Under the pieces are notes generated by a model. That model saw only the letters and a program-made list of their open reading frames with translations. It made no database searches and was not told where the DNA came from. From G963665925 sp963678925 (lineage in GTDB: Bacteria > Bacillota > Clostridia > Peptostreptococcales > Acidaminobacteraceae): a DNA stretch of 64,000 nt. Position numbers and translations under genes: made by a program. The stretch lies in assembly GCA_963678925.1 (NCBI GenBank), contig OY787533.1, positions 2,356,001 through 2,420,000 of the forward strand, given 5' to 3'. This document shows positions 17,536 through 24,969 of the stretch, one piece after another. How positions within the stretch are numbered: the first letter of the stretch is position 1; the number at the start of each line of letters is the position of its first letter.

Positions 17536-18699
17536 TCAGTTTGCCAATCGCGCCTTTTTGACATGCGCATATTCCTTCTTGGCAAATATATAGCCCAGAA
17601 GAGACAGGAACATGGTGAAGGGAACGAGATAGAAGGTGTTCTGAACCCCTAAGAGGTCGTTGAAGTAGCCGAAAATCAAGTTCATTGCAAATACGCCAGA
17701 AGCCGTACCAATTGCAGTGAGGCCAATGAAATAGGCTCCGTCATTACCATAAGTGTCAATGATGACAGTCATGGTTGTTGGATAAATCACCGAATAAAAT
17801 ATGCCTGAAATCCCAATGGCAATCAGCATGGACCCGCCGACCACCTGTCCAATAAGCAGGGTGATGACAGCTGATGCACTGAAGGCGATGATTCCATTGA
17901 GTCGGGGGATGCGGTGGAAAATAAAACCACCCAGCAGTCTGCCGACTGTAAAGGTTCCAAAAAAGAGGGTGGAATAGAAGGAGGCTCTTGAAGGCGTGTA
18001 GCCATAGCCCTCCTGAAAATAATTGATGACCCAGGTGCCAAGCAGGAACTCGCTTGTCACATAAAATGTCAGTGCAAAGAGAATTGCATAGCTGAGCTTT
18101 TTATGAATAAGCGAACTTTTGTGGCTTCGGTGATCATCGGTTGGTTCGCCCGGTGAAAACCAGACCATTACAGCACTGGCCAAAAATATGAAGATGGACC
18201 CCATAAAGAGCAGGCGCCAGTTCAGTTCATTGGTCAAATACCAGCCCAGGCCCTTCTGATAAAGGGTAGAGCCAAATCCGAATATGCCATGACCGAAGTT
18301 CATAATGACTGCCTGCGAAAAAATAGTGACCGTAGGCAGCATGTTGTTAAGGGCGAGTACCATGAGTGCGGTACCACTGCTCATGCCGCAGTAGCCTATA
18401 AAGAGGAGCGGCCAGCTGTTTGCCGTGATGACGAGGGCAATCGCCCCTGCATTCATCAGGTATCCGAGTGCGATGAGCCGCTTGGGACCGATGCGAAGAC
18501 AGTACTTTCCCCCAAAATATGAGAAGATCATGGAGGAAATCTGGGCGATACTGATGATCATGCCCATGTGTGTATTTGTAATACCGAATTCCATCTTGTA
18601 TGTTGGAACAAAAAATCCTCTGTAGCTCGTGCTGAGCGCAGCGAGCATCATGCCTAAAAAGCACATGAAGAATACATAGTACTGCTGAGATTTTTTCAT
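17536..18699 (-). CDS. major facilitator superfamily transporter
   Basis: 387 residues with about 12 hydrophobic segments. The loop between segments 2 and 3 (GGKYCLRIGPKRLI) matches the MFS motif A position, and a similar loop follows segment 8. Substrate cannot be inferred. It is divergent from the DmpA-type peptidase gene (start 18876), with about 175 bases of shared upstream region, so an exporter or importer of small peptides or amides is a guess only. Confidence 0.85.
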   Translation of the reverse strand: MKKSQQYYVFFMCFLGMMLAALSTSYRGFFVPTYKMEFGITNTHMGMIISIAQISSMIFSYFGGKYCLRIGPKRLIALGYLMNAGAIALVITANSWPLLFIGYCGMSSGTALMVLALNNMLPTVTIFSQAVIMNFGHGIFGFGSTLYQKGLGWYLTNELNWRLLFMGSIFIFLASAVMVWFSPGEPTDDHRSHKSSLIHKKLSYAILFALTFYVTSEFLLGTWVINYFQEGYGYTPSRASFYSTLFFGTFTVGRLLGGFIFHRIPRLNGIIAFSASAVITLLIGQVVGGSMLIAIGISGIFYSVIYPTTMTVIIDTYGNDGAYFIGLTAIGTASGVFAMNLIFGYFNDLLGVQNTFYLVPFTMFLSLLGYIFAKKEYAHVKKARLAN

Positions 18700-18875
18700 A
18701 ATATCACCATAATATAATAAGCTTATACCTGCTTTTACTTTGATCGATAAATAGAGTCGCGTTCATTATAAGCCAGATTGGGTTAAAAGGAAACATCCTT
18801 TTATAGATTTTGGAAACTGTGTCATATGAAAAGGGGATTTATGGTAAGATTAGCTTACGAATGGAGGGGATGACC

Positions 18876-19928
18876 ATGCAGGCGTCACAGCTTTACAGTG
18901 GTAAAATCGGTCGATTCAAGACCGGTGAACGCAATAAAATAACAGATGTTCCAGGGGTTACGGTTGGGCATGTCACACTTGATCAAAACGGAGCGCAGAC
19001 AGGTGTCACCGCCATATTGCCGACTAAGGACAATGTCTTTGACAAGAAATTGATTGGCTGTGCCCATGTAATCAATGGCTTTGGGAAGAGTACAGGACTT
19101 GTGCAGGTAGAAGAGCTCGGCATGATAGAAACACCCATCATACTTACAAATACACTCAGCGTTGGGGACGCATTAAGGGGACTTGTGGAATACAAGCTCA
19201 GCCGCAACCCTAAAATCGGACTTGACTACGGTACTGTGAATGGCCTTGTATGCGAGTGCAATGACGGTTATCTCAATGAAATCAGAGCCTTCCACGTAAA
19301 GCCAGCACATGTGCACGAAGCCATCGAAAGGGCTTCGGAAGATTTCGAGCAGGGTGCTGTCGGGGCCGGGCGAGGCATGAGCGCATATGGACTTAAGGGT
19401 GGCATTGGCAGCGCCTCAAGAGTGGTTGAGGTTGAAGGTGTGACCTATACGATTGGCGTGCTTGTCCTGACTAATATGGGCAAACTTGAAAACTTCATCA
19501 TGGCGGGAAGACCCATAGGAAAATACATAGCGGAACTATCAAAGCAGGAAGAAATGCCAGACAAGGGCTCGATTATTATGGTTGTGGGTACAGACCTGCC
19601 CGTGAGCACCTTGCAAATGAAGCGTATTTCAAAACGTGCCGTTGCGGGCTTGAGCAGAACCGGGTCCAATATGGGGCATGGCAGCGGTGAGATTGTCATC
19701 GGTTTTTCAACCGCCAACAGGATTTCCCATGAAAACACGGGACCAATAAGCTTGAGTATTGTTCATGATGACCATATGGACATCGCCTTCGAAGCGGTTG
19801 CAGAAGCGACAGAAGAGGCCATTATAAACTCCATGCTCCATGCGGATACCGTAAAGGGCAGAGAGGGCAATACGCGAAAATCGCTGAAATCATATCTGCA
19901 AATCCTGGCGGAGAAGCAGAACCGATAA
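18876..19928 (+). CDS. P1 family peptidase (DmpA/BapA-type, peptidase S58)
   Basis: 350 residues from ATG 18876, six bases after GGAGGGG (18863-18869); upstream in-frame ATGs at 18861 and 18870 are less well placed. The start ITDVPGVTVGHVTL, then GAGRGMSAYGLKGGIGSASR and MGHGSGEIVIGFSTAN, are typical. In this family the precursor self-cleaves before the Ser of a Gly-Ser pair (here in HGSGE, near residue 276), producing two chains. It acts as an aminopeptidase on D-amino acids or beta-peptides; the specific substrate is unknown. Confidence 0.88.
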   Translation: MQASQLYSGKIGRFKTGERNKITDVPGVTVGHVTLDQNGAQTGVTAILPTKDNVFDKKLIGCAHVINGFGKSTGLVQVEELGMIETPIILTNTLSVGDALRGLVEYKLSRNPKIGLDYGTVNGLVCECNDGYLNEIRAFHVKPAHVHEAIERASEDFEQGAVGAGRGMSAYGLKGGIGSASRVVEVEGVTYTIGVLVLTNMGKLENFIMAGRPIGKYIAELSKQEEMPDKGSIIMVVGTDLPVSTLQMKRISKRAVAGLSRTGSNMGHGSGEIVIGFSTANRISHENTGPISLSIVHDDHMDIAFEAVAEATEEAIINSMLHADTVKGREGNTRKSLKSYLQILAEKQNR

Positions 19929-19935
19929 AACTAGA

Positions 19936-19969
19936 AAAGAGCGGTTAGCACAGGGGCTGACAGCTCTTT
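19936..19969. terminator. hairpin terminator between DmpA-type peptidase and selenoprotein gene
   Basis: AAAGAGC pairs with GCTCTTT and GTTAGC with GCTGAC around a six-base loop. A T-run (TTTTCTAGTTTT) follows in the minus direction. It lies between convergent genes. Confidence 0.6.
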
Positions 19970-20024
19970 CATTATGCACAAGACTTTCAGGTTTTAAAAT
20001 GATGATCTATGCCTTTACAGACAC

Positions 20025-20267
20025 TTATTCAAGCGCATCTTCAAAGGCTTCAAATATTTCAAGGTGTTCTGGAAATCGGAACGCTTCTTTTTTTGAGAAG
20101 ACAAGTGTCTCATTGACCATGACTTCAAATACACCACCAGAAGAAGGAATAAGTGTGAGGGATCCGATATCATTTTTATAGTTTTTCAGCAGAACCTCTG
20201 CCAAACCTAAGGCTTTTGGGCGGTAACCTCATGATGTGCAGTATTCGATGGAAAGTACCGGTTTCAT
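20025..20267 (-). CDS. SelW/Rdx-type thioredoxin-fold selenoprotein (in-frame UGA as selenocysteine)
   Basis: A minus-strand frame from ATG 20267 to TAA 20025 encodes 80 residues if TGA at codon 13 (20229-20231) is read as selenocysteine. The start reads MKPVLSIEYC, then Thr-Ser-Sec-Gly-Tyr, i.e. a CxxU redox motif right after the first beta-strand, exactly where SelW/SelT/SelH (Rdx) proteins carry it. Downstream are LAEVLLKNYKNDIGSLTLIP, SSGGVFEVMVNETLVFSK and the acidic tail FPEHLEIFEAFEDALE, all normal for the family. AAAGGAGAT precedes the ATG. A hairpin seven bases after UGA is a candidate bacterial SECIS. The likely role is a thiol/selenol redox protein. Conventional ORF calling would miss it. 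Confidence 0.88.
20200..20221 (-). promoter_or_regulatory. candidate bacterial SECIS hairpin in the selenoprotein mRNA
   Basis: In the minus-strand mRNA, starting seven bases after the UGA codon, GCC/GGC, AAA/UUU and CC/GG pair around a small UUA loop, with one bulged C and an AG internal bulge. Position and size fit a SelB-recognised bSECIS, but no energy calculation was done. Confidence 0.5.
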
Positions 20268-20382
20268 ATAATCTCCTTTCTATATTCGTAGTTTATTTGC
20301 TTGTTTTGATTATACACCTGCTCAGGGTCAAATTAACAAAAAATATTATGACCGGCACAGCAGGGACTTGGCGGCAAGAGCC

Positions 20383-20411
20383 TTGAAACCCGGGATTATT
20401 TAAACTATAAT
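20383..20411 (+). promoter_or_regulatory. sigma-A promoter for the thi leader
   Basis: TTGAAA (20383-20388), 17-base spacer, TATAAT (20406-20411). It lies about 35 bases upstream of the TPP riboswitch. Confidence 0.75.
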
Positions 20412-20446
20412 GAAATCATTCAAGGAAGTGCCAAAACCTAAAAACA

Positions 20447-20531
20447 TGGGAGCTGTTGTAAACGGCTGAGAGTGAAGATAAATCTTCAGACCATTTAACC
20501 TGATCTGGATAATGCCAGCGTAGGAAGCATA
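20447..20531 (+). promoter_or_regulatory. TPP (THI-box) riboswitch
   Basis: The conserved thi-box elements are present in order: GGGAGCTG, GGCTGAGAGTGAAG, then AACCTGATCTGGATAATGCC and AGCGTAGGAAGC. It is followed by a terminator hairpin at 20566-20597, so thiamine pyrophosphate is expected to stop transcription before thiED. The thiED start is unusually far downstream (about 590 bases). Confidence 0.93.
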
Positions 20532-20565
20532 TTATGCACATCGTGCTAATGAAACCACGTTATCA

Positions 20566-20597
20566 AAACACCTTCAGGTTATGAGGGTGTTTTTTTA
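20566..20597 (+). terminator. riboswitch-controlled terminator
   Basis: AAACACC(TTC)...(GA)GGGTGTTT stem followed by seven T, 35 bases after the TPP aptamer. Confidence 0.8.
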
Positions 20598-20610
20598 CGT
20601 TCAAGACAAA

Positions 20611-20732
20611 GAAATGCACTTGAGTACACCAGCGGTCTTATTTGTGCTCGCACAAAAATAAGACCGCTGGTGTACTCAAGTATATGGCGCGACTAGCGAC
20701 ATGAGCAATCGCCAGATTGCTCTGTGCATTTC
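20611..20732. repeat. palindromic repeat element A with nested hairpins
   Basis: The outer 9-bp inverted repeats are GAAATGCAC (20611-20619) and GTGCATTTC (20724-20732). Inside is a very long hairpin (20619-20680): the arms read CTTGAGTACACCAGCGGTCT and its complement, continuing to about 30 bp with one 2-base bulge and a two-base loop. A second hairpin, GAGCAATC-GCCA-GATTGCTC, lies at 20703-20722. There is no coding capacity. The element sits between the riboswitch terminator and thiED. Confidence 0.85.
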
Positions 20733-20852
20733 GTTGAGTATGCAGATTGAAGAAATTCAGATCGGTCTTATTTGTGCTCGCACAAAAATAAGACTGCTGG
20801 TGTACTCAAGTATATGGCGCGACTAGCGACATGAGCAATCGATAGATTGCTC
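20633..20852. repeat. 130-bp-period direct repeat (two 90-bp copies)
   Basis: 20633-20722 and 20763-20852 match with three differences in 90 bases, with start-to-start distance 130. Each copy contains the right arm of the long hairpin and the GAGCAATC/GATTGCTC hairpin (loop GCCA in one, GATA in the other). A third partial copy of the small hairpin (AGCAATCGCCAGATTGCTCT) is at 21055-21074. Confidence 0.85.
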
Positions 20853-21027
20853 CAGACTGTTGACAAACTCCGAAATCCTGCGTTGCTGGATGTAATCCAC
20901 CCTAGTCACGTACACGGAGTACGCTCCTAGAGCGGATTACATCCGCTCTTCTCAGCAAGTAGCCCAAATTTCAAATTTGGCTGCTACTGCTAGCCTACTT
21001 GGGACTTTCGAAGTTTTCAACAGTCTG
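20853..21027. repeat. 175-bp MITE-like element with terminal inverted repeats
   Basis: The ends CAGACTGTTGA (20853) and TCAACAGTCTG (21027) form imperfect terminal inverted repeats that extend for about 25 bases. Internally GGATGTAATCC (20888-20898) pairs with GGATTACATCC (20934-20944), and GAGCGGAT-TAC-ATCCGCTC forms another hairpin. It begins directly at the end of a GATTGCTC hairpin arm, as if inserted next to it. There is no open frame. A diverged, shorter copy in opposite orientation is found at 33165-33240. Confidence 0.75.
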
Positions 21028-21121
21028 AAGTTTGTATACTTTGTCAATAAACTCAGCAATCGCCAGATTGCTCTGTATTTAAGGAAGATATCCAAAACCC
21101 ACCAAACCAAAGGAGCCTGCT

Positions 21122-22555
21122 ATGAATATAAAAGAAGCAATGAAGCTGTATCTGGTCACAGATGCTTCATGGAGTACGGAAGACACCTTTCTGACACATG
21201 TGGAAGAAGCGCTAAGGGGTGGGGTGACCTGTCTGCAGCTGCGGGAGAAATCAATGGCGTTTGAGGCGTTTGTCAAGCGGGCTGCTGAAGTCAAGACACT
21301 AGCAGACAAGTACAAGGTGCCCCTAATCATCAATGACAATGTGGAGGTGGCATTGGCATCAGGTGCAGATGGCGTCCACATAGGACAGGGAGACACCTCG
21401 GTAAAGGAAGCGCGTGCACGGCTGGGACGTGGGAAGTTCATAGGTGTGACCTGCAAGACGGTTGAACAGGCGCGTAAGGCACAAGAGGACGGGGCCGATT
21501 ATATTGGGTCAGGGGCGGTATTCGGTTCAAGAACCAAACTGGACACCAATAAGATGGACTATAAAACGTTGAAGCAGATTTGCCAAGCGGTAAGCATTCC
21601 CATAGTCGCCATTGGCGGTATCACAGAAGAGAACATTCTGGAGCTGAGCAGAACAGGTCTTGCGGGCGTTGCGGTGGTATCGTCTATTCTGGCAAAGTCA
21701 GACAAGAAGGCTGCTGCTGAAAACTTGTCAAGGCACAGTGCGCGGATTGTCCAAAATGATATTCCAAAGGTTTTGACCATAGCCGGCTCTGACTGCAGCG
21801 GCGGTGCGGGAATCCAGGCCGACCTTAAGACATTTGCCGCTCATGGCTGCTATGGCATGAGTGTCATTACGGCGCTGACATCGCAGAACACGACTGGGGT
21901 ATTTGATGTTGAGAACTGCAGGGGGGAATTTGTGAAAAGTCAGATCGAGGCTGTCTTTTCAGATATCATGCCGGATGCTGTGAAAATTGGCATGGTGTCT
22001 TCTAAGGAGATCATCCTGTCAATTGCTAAAACGCTTGAAAGCTATCGGGATAAGGGGGCAGAGCCACTGAATCTTGTACTCGATCCAGTTATGATTTCAA
22101 CAAGTGGGAGCAAACTGCTGGAGGATGATGCCATCGAAACCCTGATAGACCATCTCATACCGCTGGCGACAGTCATTACGCCAAATATCTCTGAGGCAGA
22201 GCTGCTTTCGGGTGTTCACATTAAGACAACTAAGGATATGATACGGGCTGCAGAGGTCATTGCTGCAAATTTTAATGGAAGCATACTCATAAAAGGCGGG
22301 CACATGGAGGCCCACGCCAATGATCTCCTGTACTCAAATGGCAAAATCATCTGGTTTGAGGGAATGCGGGTAGACAATCCCAATACCCACGGAACCGGAT
22401 GCACGCTGTCATCAGCCATAGCGAGCAATCTGGCCATGGGATACGACTTGCCGCTGAGCATCAAGAAGAGCAAGGCCTATCTGACGGGCGCAATTTCGGA
22501 CCAGCTTGATATCGGAAAGGGCAGAGGCCCGTTAAACCATATGTACAGGCGCTAA
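21122..22555 (+). CDS. thiED: bifunctional thiamine-phosphate synthase / HMP-phosphate kinase (ThiE-ThiD fusion)
   Basis: 477 residues. Residues 1-205 are ThiE: LQLREK, PLIINDNVEVALASGADGVH, the GQ-D motif (HIGQGD), GSGAVFGSRTK and IVAIGGI. From about residue 215 the chain is ThiD: VLTIAGSDCSGGAGIQADLK at the start, ALTSQNTTGV, VLDPVMISTSG, TPNISEAELL and NTHGTGCTLSSAIASNLA (anion hole and catalytic Cys). The protein phosphorylates HMP-P and couples it to the thiazole phosphate to make thiamine phosphate. AAAGGAGCC precedes the ATG. Regulation is by the upstream TPP riboswitch. Other thi genes are not in the window. Confidence 0.95.
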   Translation: MNIKEAMKLYLVTDASWSTEDTFLTHVEEALRGGVTCLQLREKSMAFEAFVKRAAEVKTLADKYKVPLIINDNVEVALASGADGVHIGQGDTSVKEARARLGRGKFIGVTCKTVEQARKAQEDGADYIGSGAVFGSRTKLDTNKMDYKTLKQICQAVSIPIVAIGGITEENILELSRTGLAGVAVVSSILAKSDKKAAAENLSRHSARIVQNDIPKVLTIAGSDCSGGAGIQADLKTFAAHGCYGMSVITALTSQNTTGVFDVENCRGEFVKSQIEAVFSDIMPDAVKIGMVSSKEIILSIAKTLESYRDKGAEPLNLVLDPVMISTSGSKLLEDDAIETLIDHLIPLATVITPNISEAELLSGVHIKTTKDMIRAAEVIAANFNGSILIKGGHMEAHANDLLYSNGKIIWFEGMRVDNPNTHGTGCTLSSAIASNLAMGYDLPLSIKKSKAYLTGAISDQLDIGKGRGPLNHMYRR

Positions 22556-22556
22556 T

Positions 22557-22606
22557 AAAAAGGGGCAGCCGCCAAGTTCACTTTGATGAACTAGCGGTTG
22601 CCCCTT
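22557..22606. terminator. bidirectional hairpin between thiED and thrS
   Basis: AAGGGGCAGCCGC pairs with GCGGTTGCCCCTT. A run of five T follows in the minus direction, so it is a good terminator for thrS; in the plus direction only TTAG follows. Confidence 0.7.
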
Positions 22607-22628
22607 AGAATTTATGCTGTCTTGAAAA

Positions 22629-24590
22629 TTATTTATAGTTGAGTATACGCTCATCGATTTCCTTACGAACCAGCTTGATGAAGTCGTCCTGTGGCATGGA
22701 GCCCAGGTCGCCTTCAATGCGGGAGCGTGCTGAAACCGATTGTTCTTCTTCTTCCTTCTGTCCGATAATCAGCATGTGCGGTGCCTTGCTGAGCTGGGCT
22801 TCACGGATTTTATAGCCGATTTTTTCGGCGCGTTCGTCGATTTCAACGCGGATACCGTTTGAACGAAGCTTTTGCATGACTTCATGCGCATAGTCGTGGT
22901 ACTTTTCTGAGATTGGAAGTACCTTGACCTGAACAGGTGCAAGCCAAGTTGGGAAAGCGCCTGCGTATTTCTCAATCAGCATGGCCAGGGTTCTTTCATA
23001 GCAGCCGATAGACGTTCTATGAATGATGACAGGGTGCTTTTTCTGTCCATCCTTGTCGATGTATGTCATGTCAAAACGCTCTGCAAGGGCGAAGTCAATC
23101 TGTACTGTAATGATGGTATCTTCCTTGCCGTGGACGTTTTTGAACTGGAGGTCCAGCTTAGGGCCGTAGAAGGCCGCTTCGCCTTCAGCTTCCTTATAAT
23201 CCAGTCCAAGATGGTCGAGAATTTCACGCATTTGGTTTTGTGTGCTTTCCCAGACTTCTTCTGAGCCGATGTATTTTTCCTTGTTGTTGGGATCCCACTT
23301 GGAGAACTGGTATGTGATGTCTTCACGAATTCCCAGAGTATCCATCATGTAGTTGATCAGGTCCACACAGCCACGGAATTCCGCTTCAAGCTGTTCAGGC
23401 GTCACGACAAGGTGTCCTTCCGATATTGTGAACTGACGCACACGAATCAGGCCGTGCATCTCACCTGAAGACTCATTTCTGAAAAGCGTCGACGTCTCAC
23501 CGTAACGAATTGGAAGATCCCTGTAACTCTTTTGGTCGGCCTTGTATACTGAAAACTGGAATGGACAAGTCATGGGACGCAGGGCCATGGCATTGTCAAT
23601 ATCGCCAGACTCACCTGCTTCACCAGCCTCAGGAATAATGAACATGCCGTCGCGGTACTTGTCCCAGTGACCTGAAAGCTTGTAGAGGTCAGACTTTGCC
23701 ATAAGCGGTGTCTTTGTCAGCTGGTAGCCTCTGCGCTCTTCCTCGTCTTCAACAAAACGCTGGAGGGTCTGTACAATTTTCGCACCCTTTGGCATGAGCA
23801 GGGGAAGGCCTTGTCCAATGACCTCAGACGTTGTGAATAGGCCCATTTCACGGCCGATTTTATTGTGGTCACGTTTCTTGATTTCCTCAAGCCATTCCAG
23901 ATGCTCTTCCAGCAGCTTGGCCTTTGGGAATGAAACGCCATAAATTCTTTGAAGCATCTTGTTTTTTTCGTCGCCTCGCCAGTAGGCACCTGCGATGCTG
24001 AGCAGTTTAGACGCCTTCAGGTGACCTGTGTTTGGCACATGTGGTCCCATGCAGAGGTCAATGAACTCGCCCTGCTTGTAGAATGTGATGACTTCATCCT
24101 CAGGCAGATCTGTAATCAGTTCAACCTTATAGGATTCACCCATTTCAGTGCACATTTTCAGGGCTTGGTCTCTTGAAACAACCATGCGTTCAATCGGCAG
24201 CTTTTCAGAAGAAATCTGCTTCATTTCCTTTTCAATGGCAATGAGATCTTCCTGCTTCAGCTTCACATCCAGGTCGAAATCATAGTAGTATCCGCGTTCG
24301 ATTGACGGACCAATCGCCAGCTTCACATCCTTATAAAGACGTTTAACGGCGTGGGCAAGAAGATGCGCTGCAGAATGCTTGAATACCTCTACGCCAGCCT
24401 CATCCTTGTAGGTGATAATGCTTACGCTATCGCCCTCTTCAAGTACGTGGGTCACATCCACAAGCTTTCCGTTCACCTCACCGGCGAGCGCTTCCTTGGC
24501 CAGACGTCCGCTGATTGCTTTTGCAAGATCAAGGACACTTGCGCCTGATTCAATTTCCTTCTTTGAGCCATCCTTCAGCAAAATATTCAT
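22629..24590 (-). CDS. thrS: threonyl-tRNA synthetase
   Basis: 653 residues. A TGS domain covers residues 1-60. The editing/second additional domain has FKHSAAHLLAHAVKRLY (HxxxH) and GYYYDFD. The class II catalytic core includes RPMTCPFQFSVYK (motif region with zinc-binding Cys), RYGETSTLFRNESSGEMHGL (motif 2) and HRTSIGCYERTLAML (motif 3). A C-terminal anticodon-binding domain begins at PTWLAPVQVKVLPI. GGAGG precedes the start. It charges tRNA-Thr. Expression is controlled by the T-box leader immediately upstream. Confidence 0.97.
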   Translation of the reverse strand: MNILLKDGSKKEIESGASVLDLAKAISGRLAKEALAGEVNGKLVDVTHVLEEGDSVSIITYKDEAGVEVFKHSAAHLLAHAVKRLYKDVKLAIGPSIERGYYYDFDLDVKLKQEDLIAIEKEMKQISSEKLPIERMVVSRDQALKMCTEMGESYKVELITDLPEDEVITFYKQGEFIDLCMGPHVPNTGHLKASKLLSIAGAYWRGDEKNKMLQRIYGVSFPKAKLLEEHLEWLEEIKKRDHNKIGREMGLFTTSEVIGQGLPLLMPKGAKIVQTLQRFVEDEEERRGYQLTKTPLMAKSDLYKLSGHWDKYRDGMFIIPEAGEAGESGDIDNAMALRPMTCPFQFSVYKADQKSYRDLPIRYGETSTLFRNESSGEMHGLIRVRQFTISEGHLVVTPEQLEAEFRGCVDLINYMMDTLGIREDITYQFSKWDPNNKEKYIGSEEVWESTQNQMREILDHLGLDYKEAEGEAAFYGPKLDLQFKNVHGKEDTIITVQIDFALAERFDMTYIDKDGQKKHPVIIHRTSIGCYERTLAMLIEKYAGAFPTWLAPVQVKVLPISEKYHDYAHEVMQKLRSNGIRVEIDERAEKIGYKIREAQLSKAPHMLIIGQKEEEEQSVSARSRIEGDLGSMPQDDFIKLVRKEIDERILNYK

Positions 24591-24638
24591 GCTTTTCCTC
24601 CATACATCGTTAAACTATTCGTTGCAAAAAATATAAAA

Positions 24639-24904
24639 AACCCGTCCTCCATAATATGAAGGACGAGTATATCGCGGTTCCACCTTTATTGCCTTTCGGC
24701 CACTCCGTCAGCTTGCCTGTAAGCGGCACTGACTTTACACTTTAACGGGGTGCAGCCGTCAAGCTTTCAGCACAGGGCCTAATCACCTGAAGCTCAGGAG
24801 TAGTATTCACAAAGTCGTGCCCGCTTGCGCTTTCAGCCGGTGGCGCATGCTCTCTTTCAGCCGGTACTCTGCTGTTTGTCTCCATCAACGCTCTATTTAG
24901 AGTT
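24639..24904 (-). promoter_or_regulatory. T-box leader of thrS
   Basis: On the minus strand the T-box core GGTGGAACCGCG (24673-24684) is followed by a terminator stem, CGTCCTTCATATTATGGAGGACG type, and TTTTTT (24639-24662). Upstream are a long Stem I region and several hairpins. A GAATACTACTCC stretch contains threonine codons (ACT) that could be the specifier. Uncharged tRNA-Thr is expected to stabilise the antiterminator and switch on thrS. Confidence 0.9.
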
Positions 24905-24910
24905 GATAAT

Positions 24911-24939
24911 ATAATATATGGATTGCTCAAGGATGTCAA
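24911..24939 (-). promoter_or_regulatory. sigma-A promoter for the thrS T-box leader
   Basis: Minus strand TTGACA (24934-24939), 17-base spacer, TATTAT (24911-24916). This is a near-consensus promoter directly upstream of the leader. Confidence 0.8.
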
Positions 24940-24969
24940 CAGAGAATTGTTCATAGGCCGTGACGGGAC

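Noticed and set aside
20633..20852. Direct repeats considered as a CRISPR array
   Set aside because: Only two 90-bp copies with internal palindromes, no regular spacer series and no cas genes. These are repeat elements.
24742..24954. Open frame of about 70 codons on the minus strand upstream of thrS
   Set aside because: It lies within the promoter and T-box leader; the sequence is explained by RNA structure.
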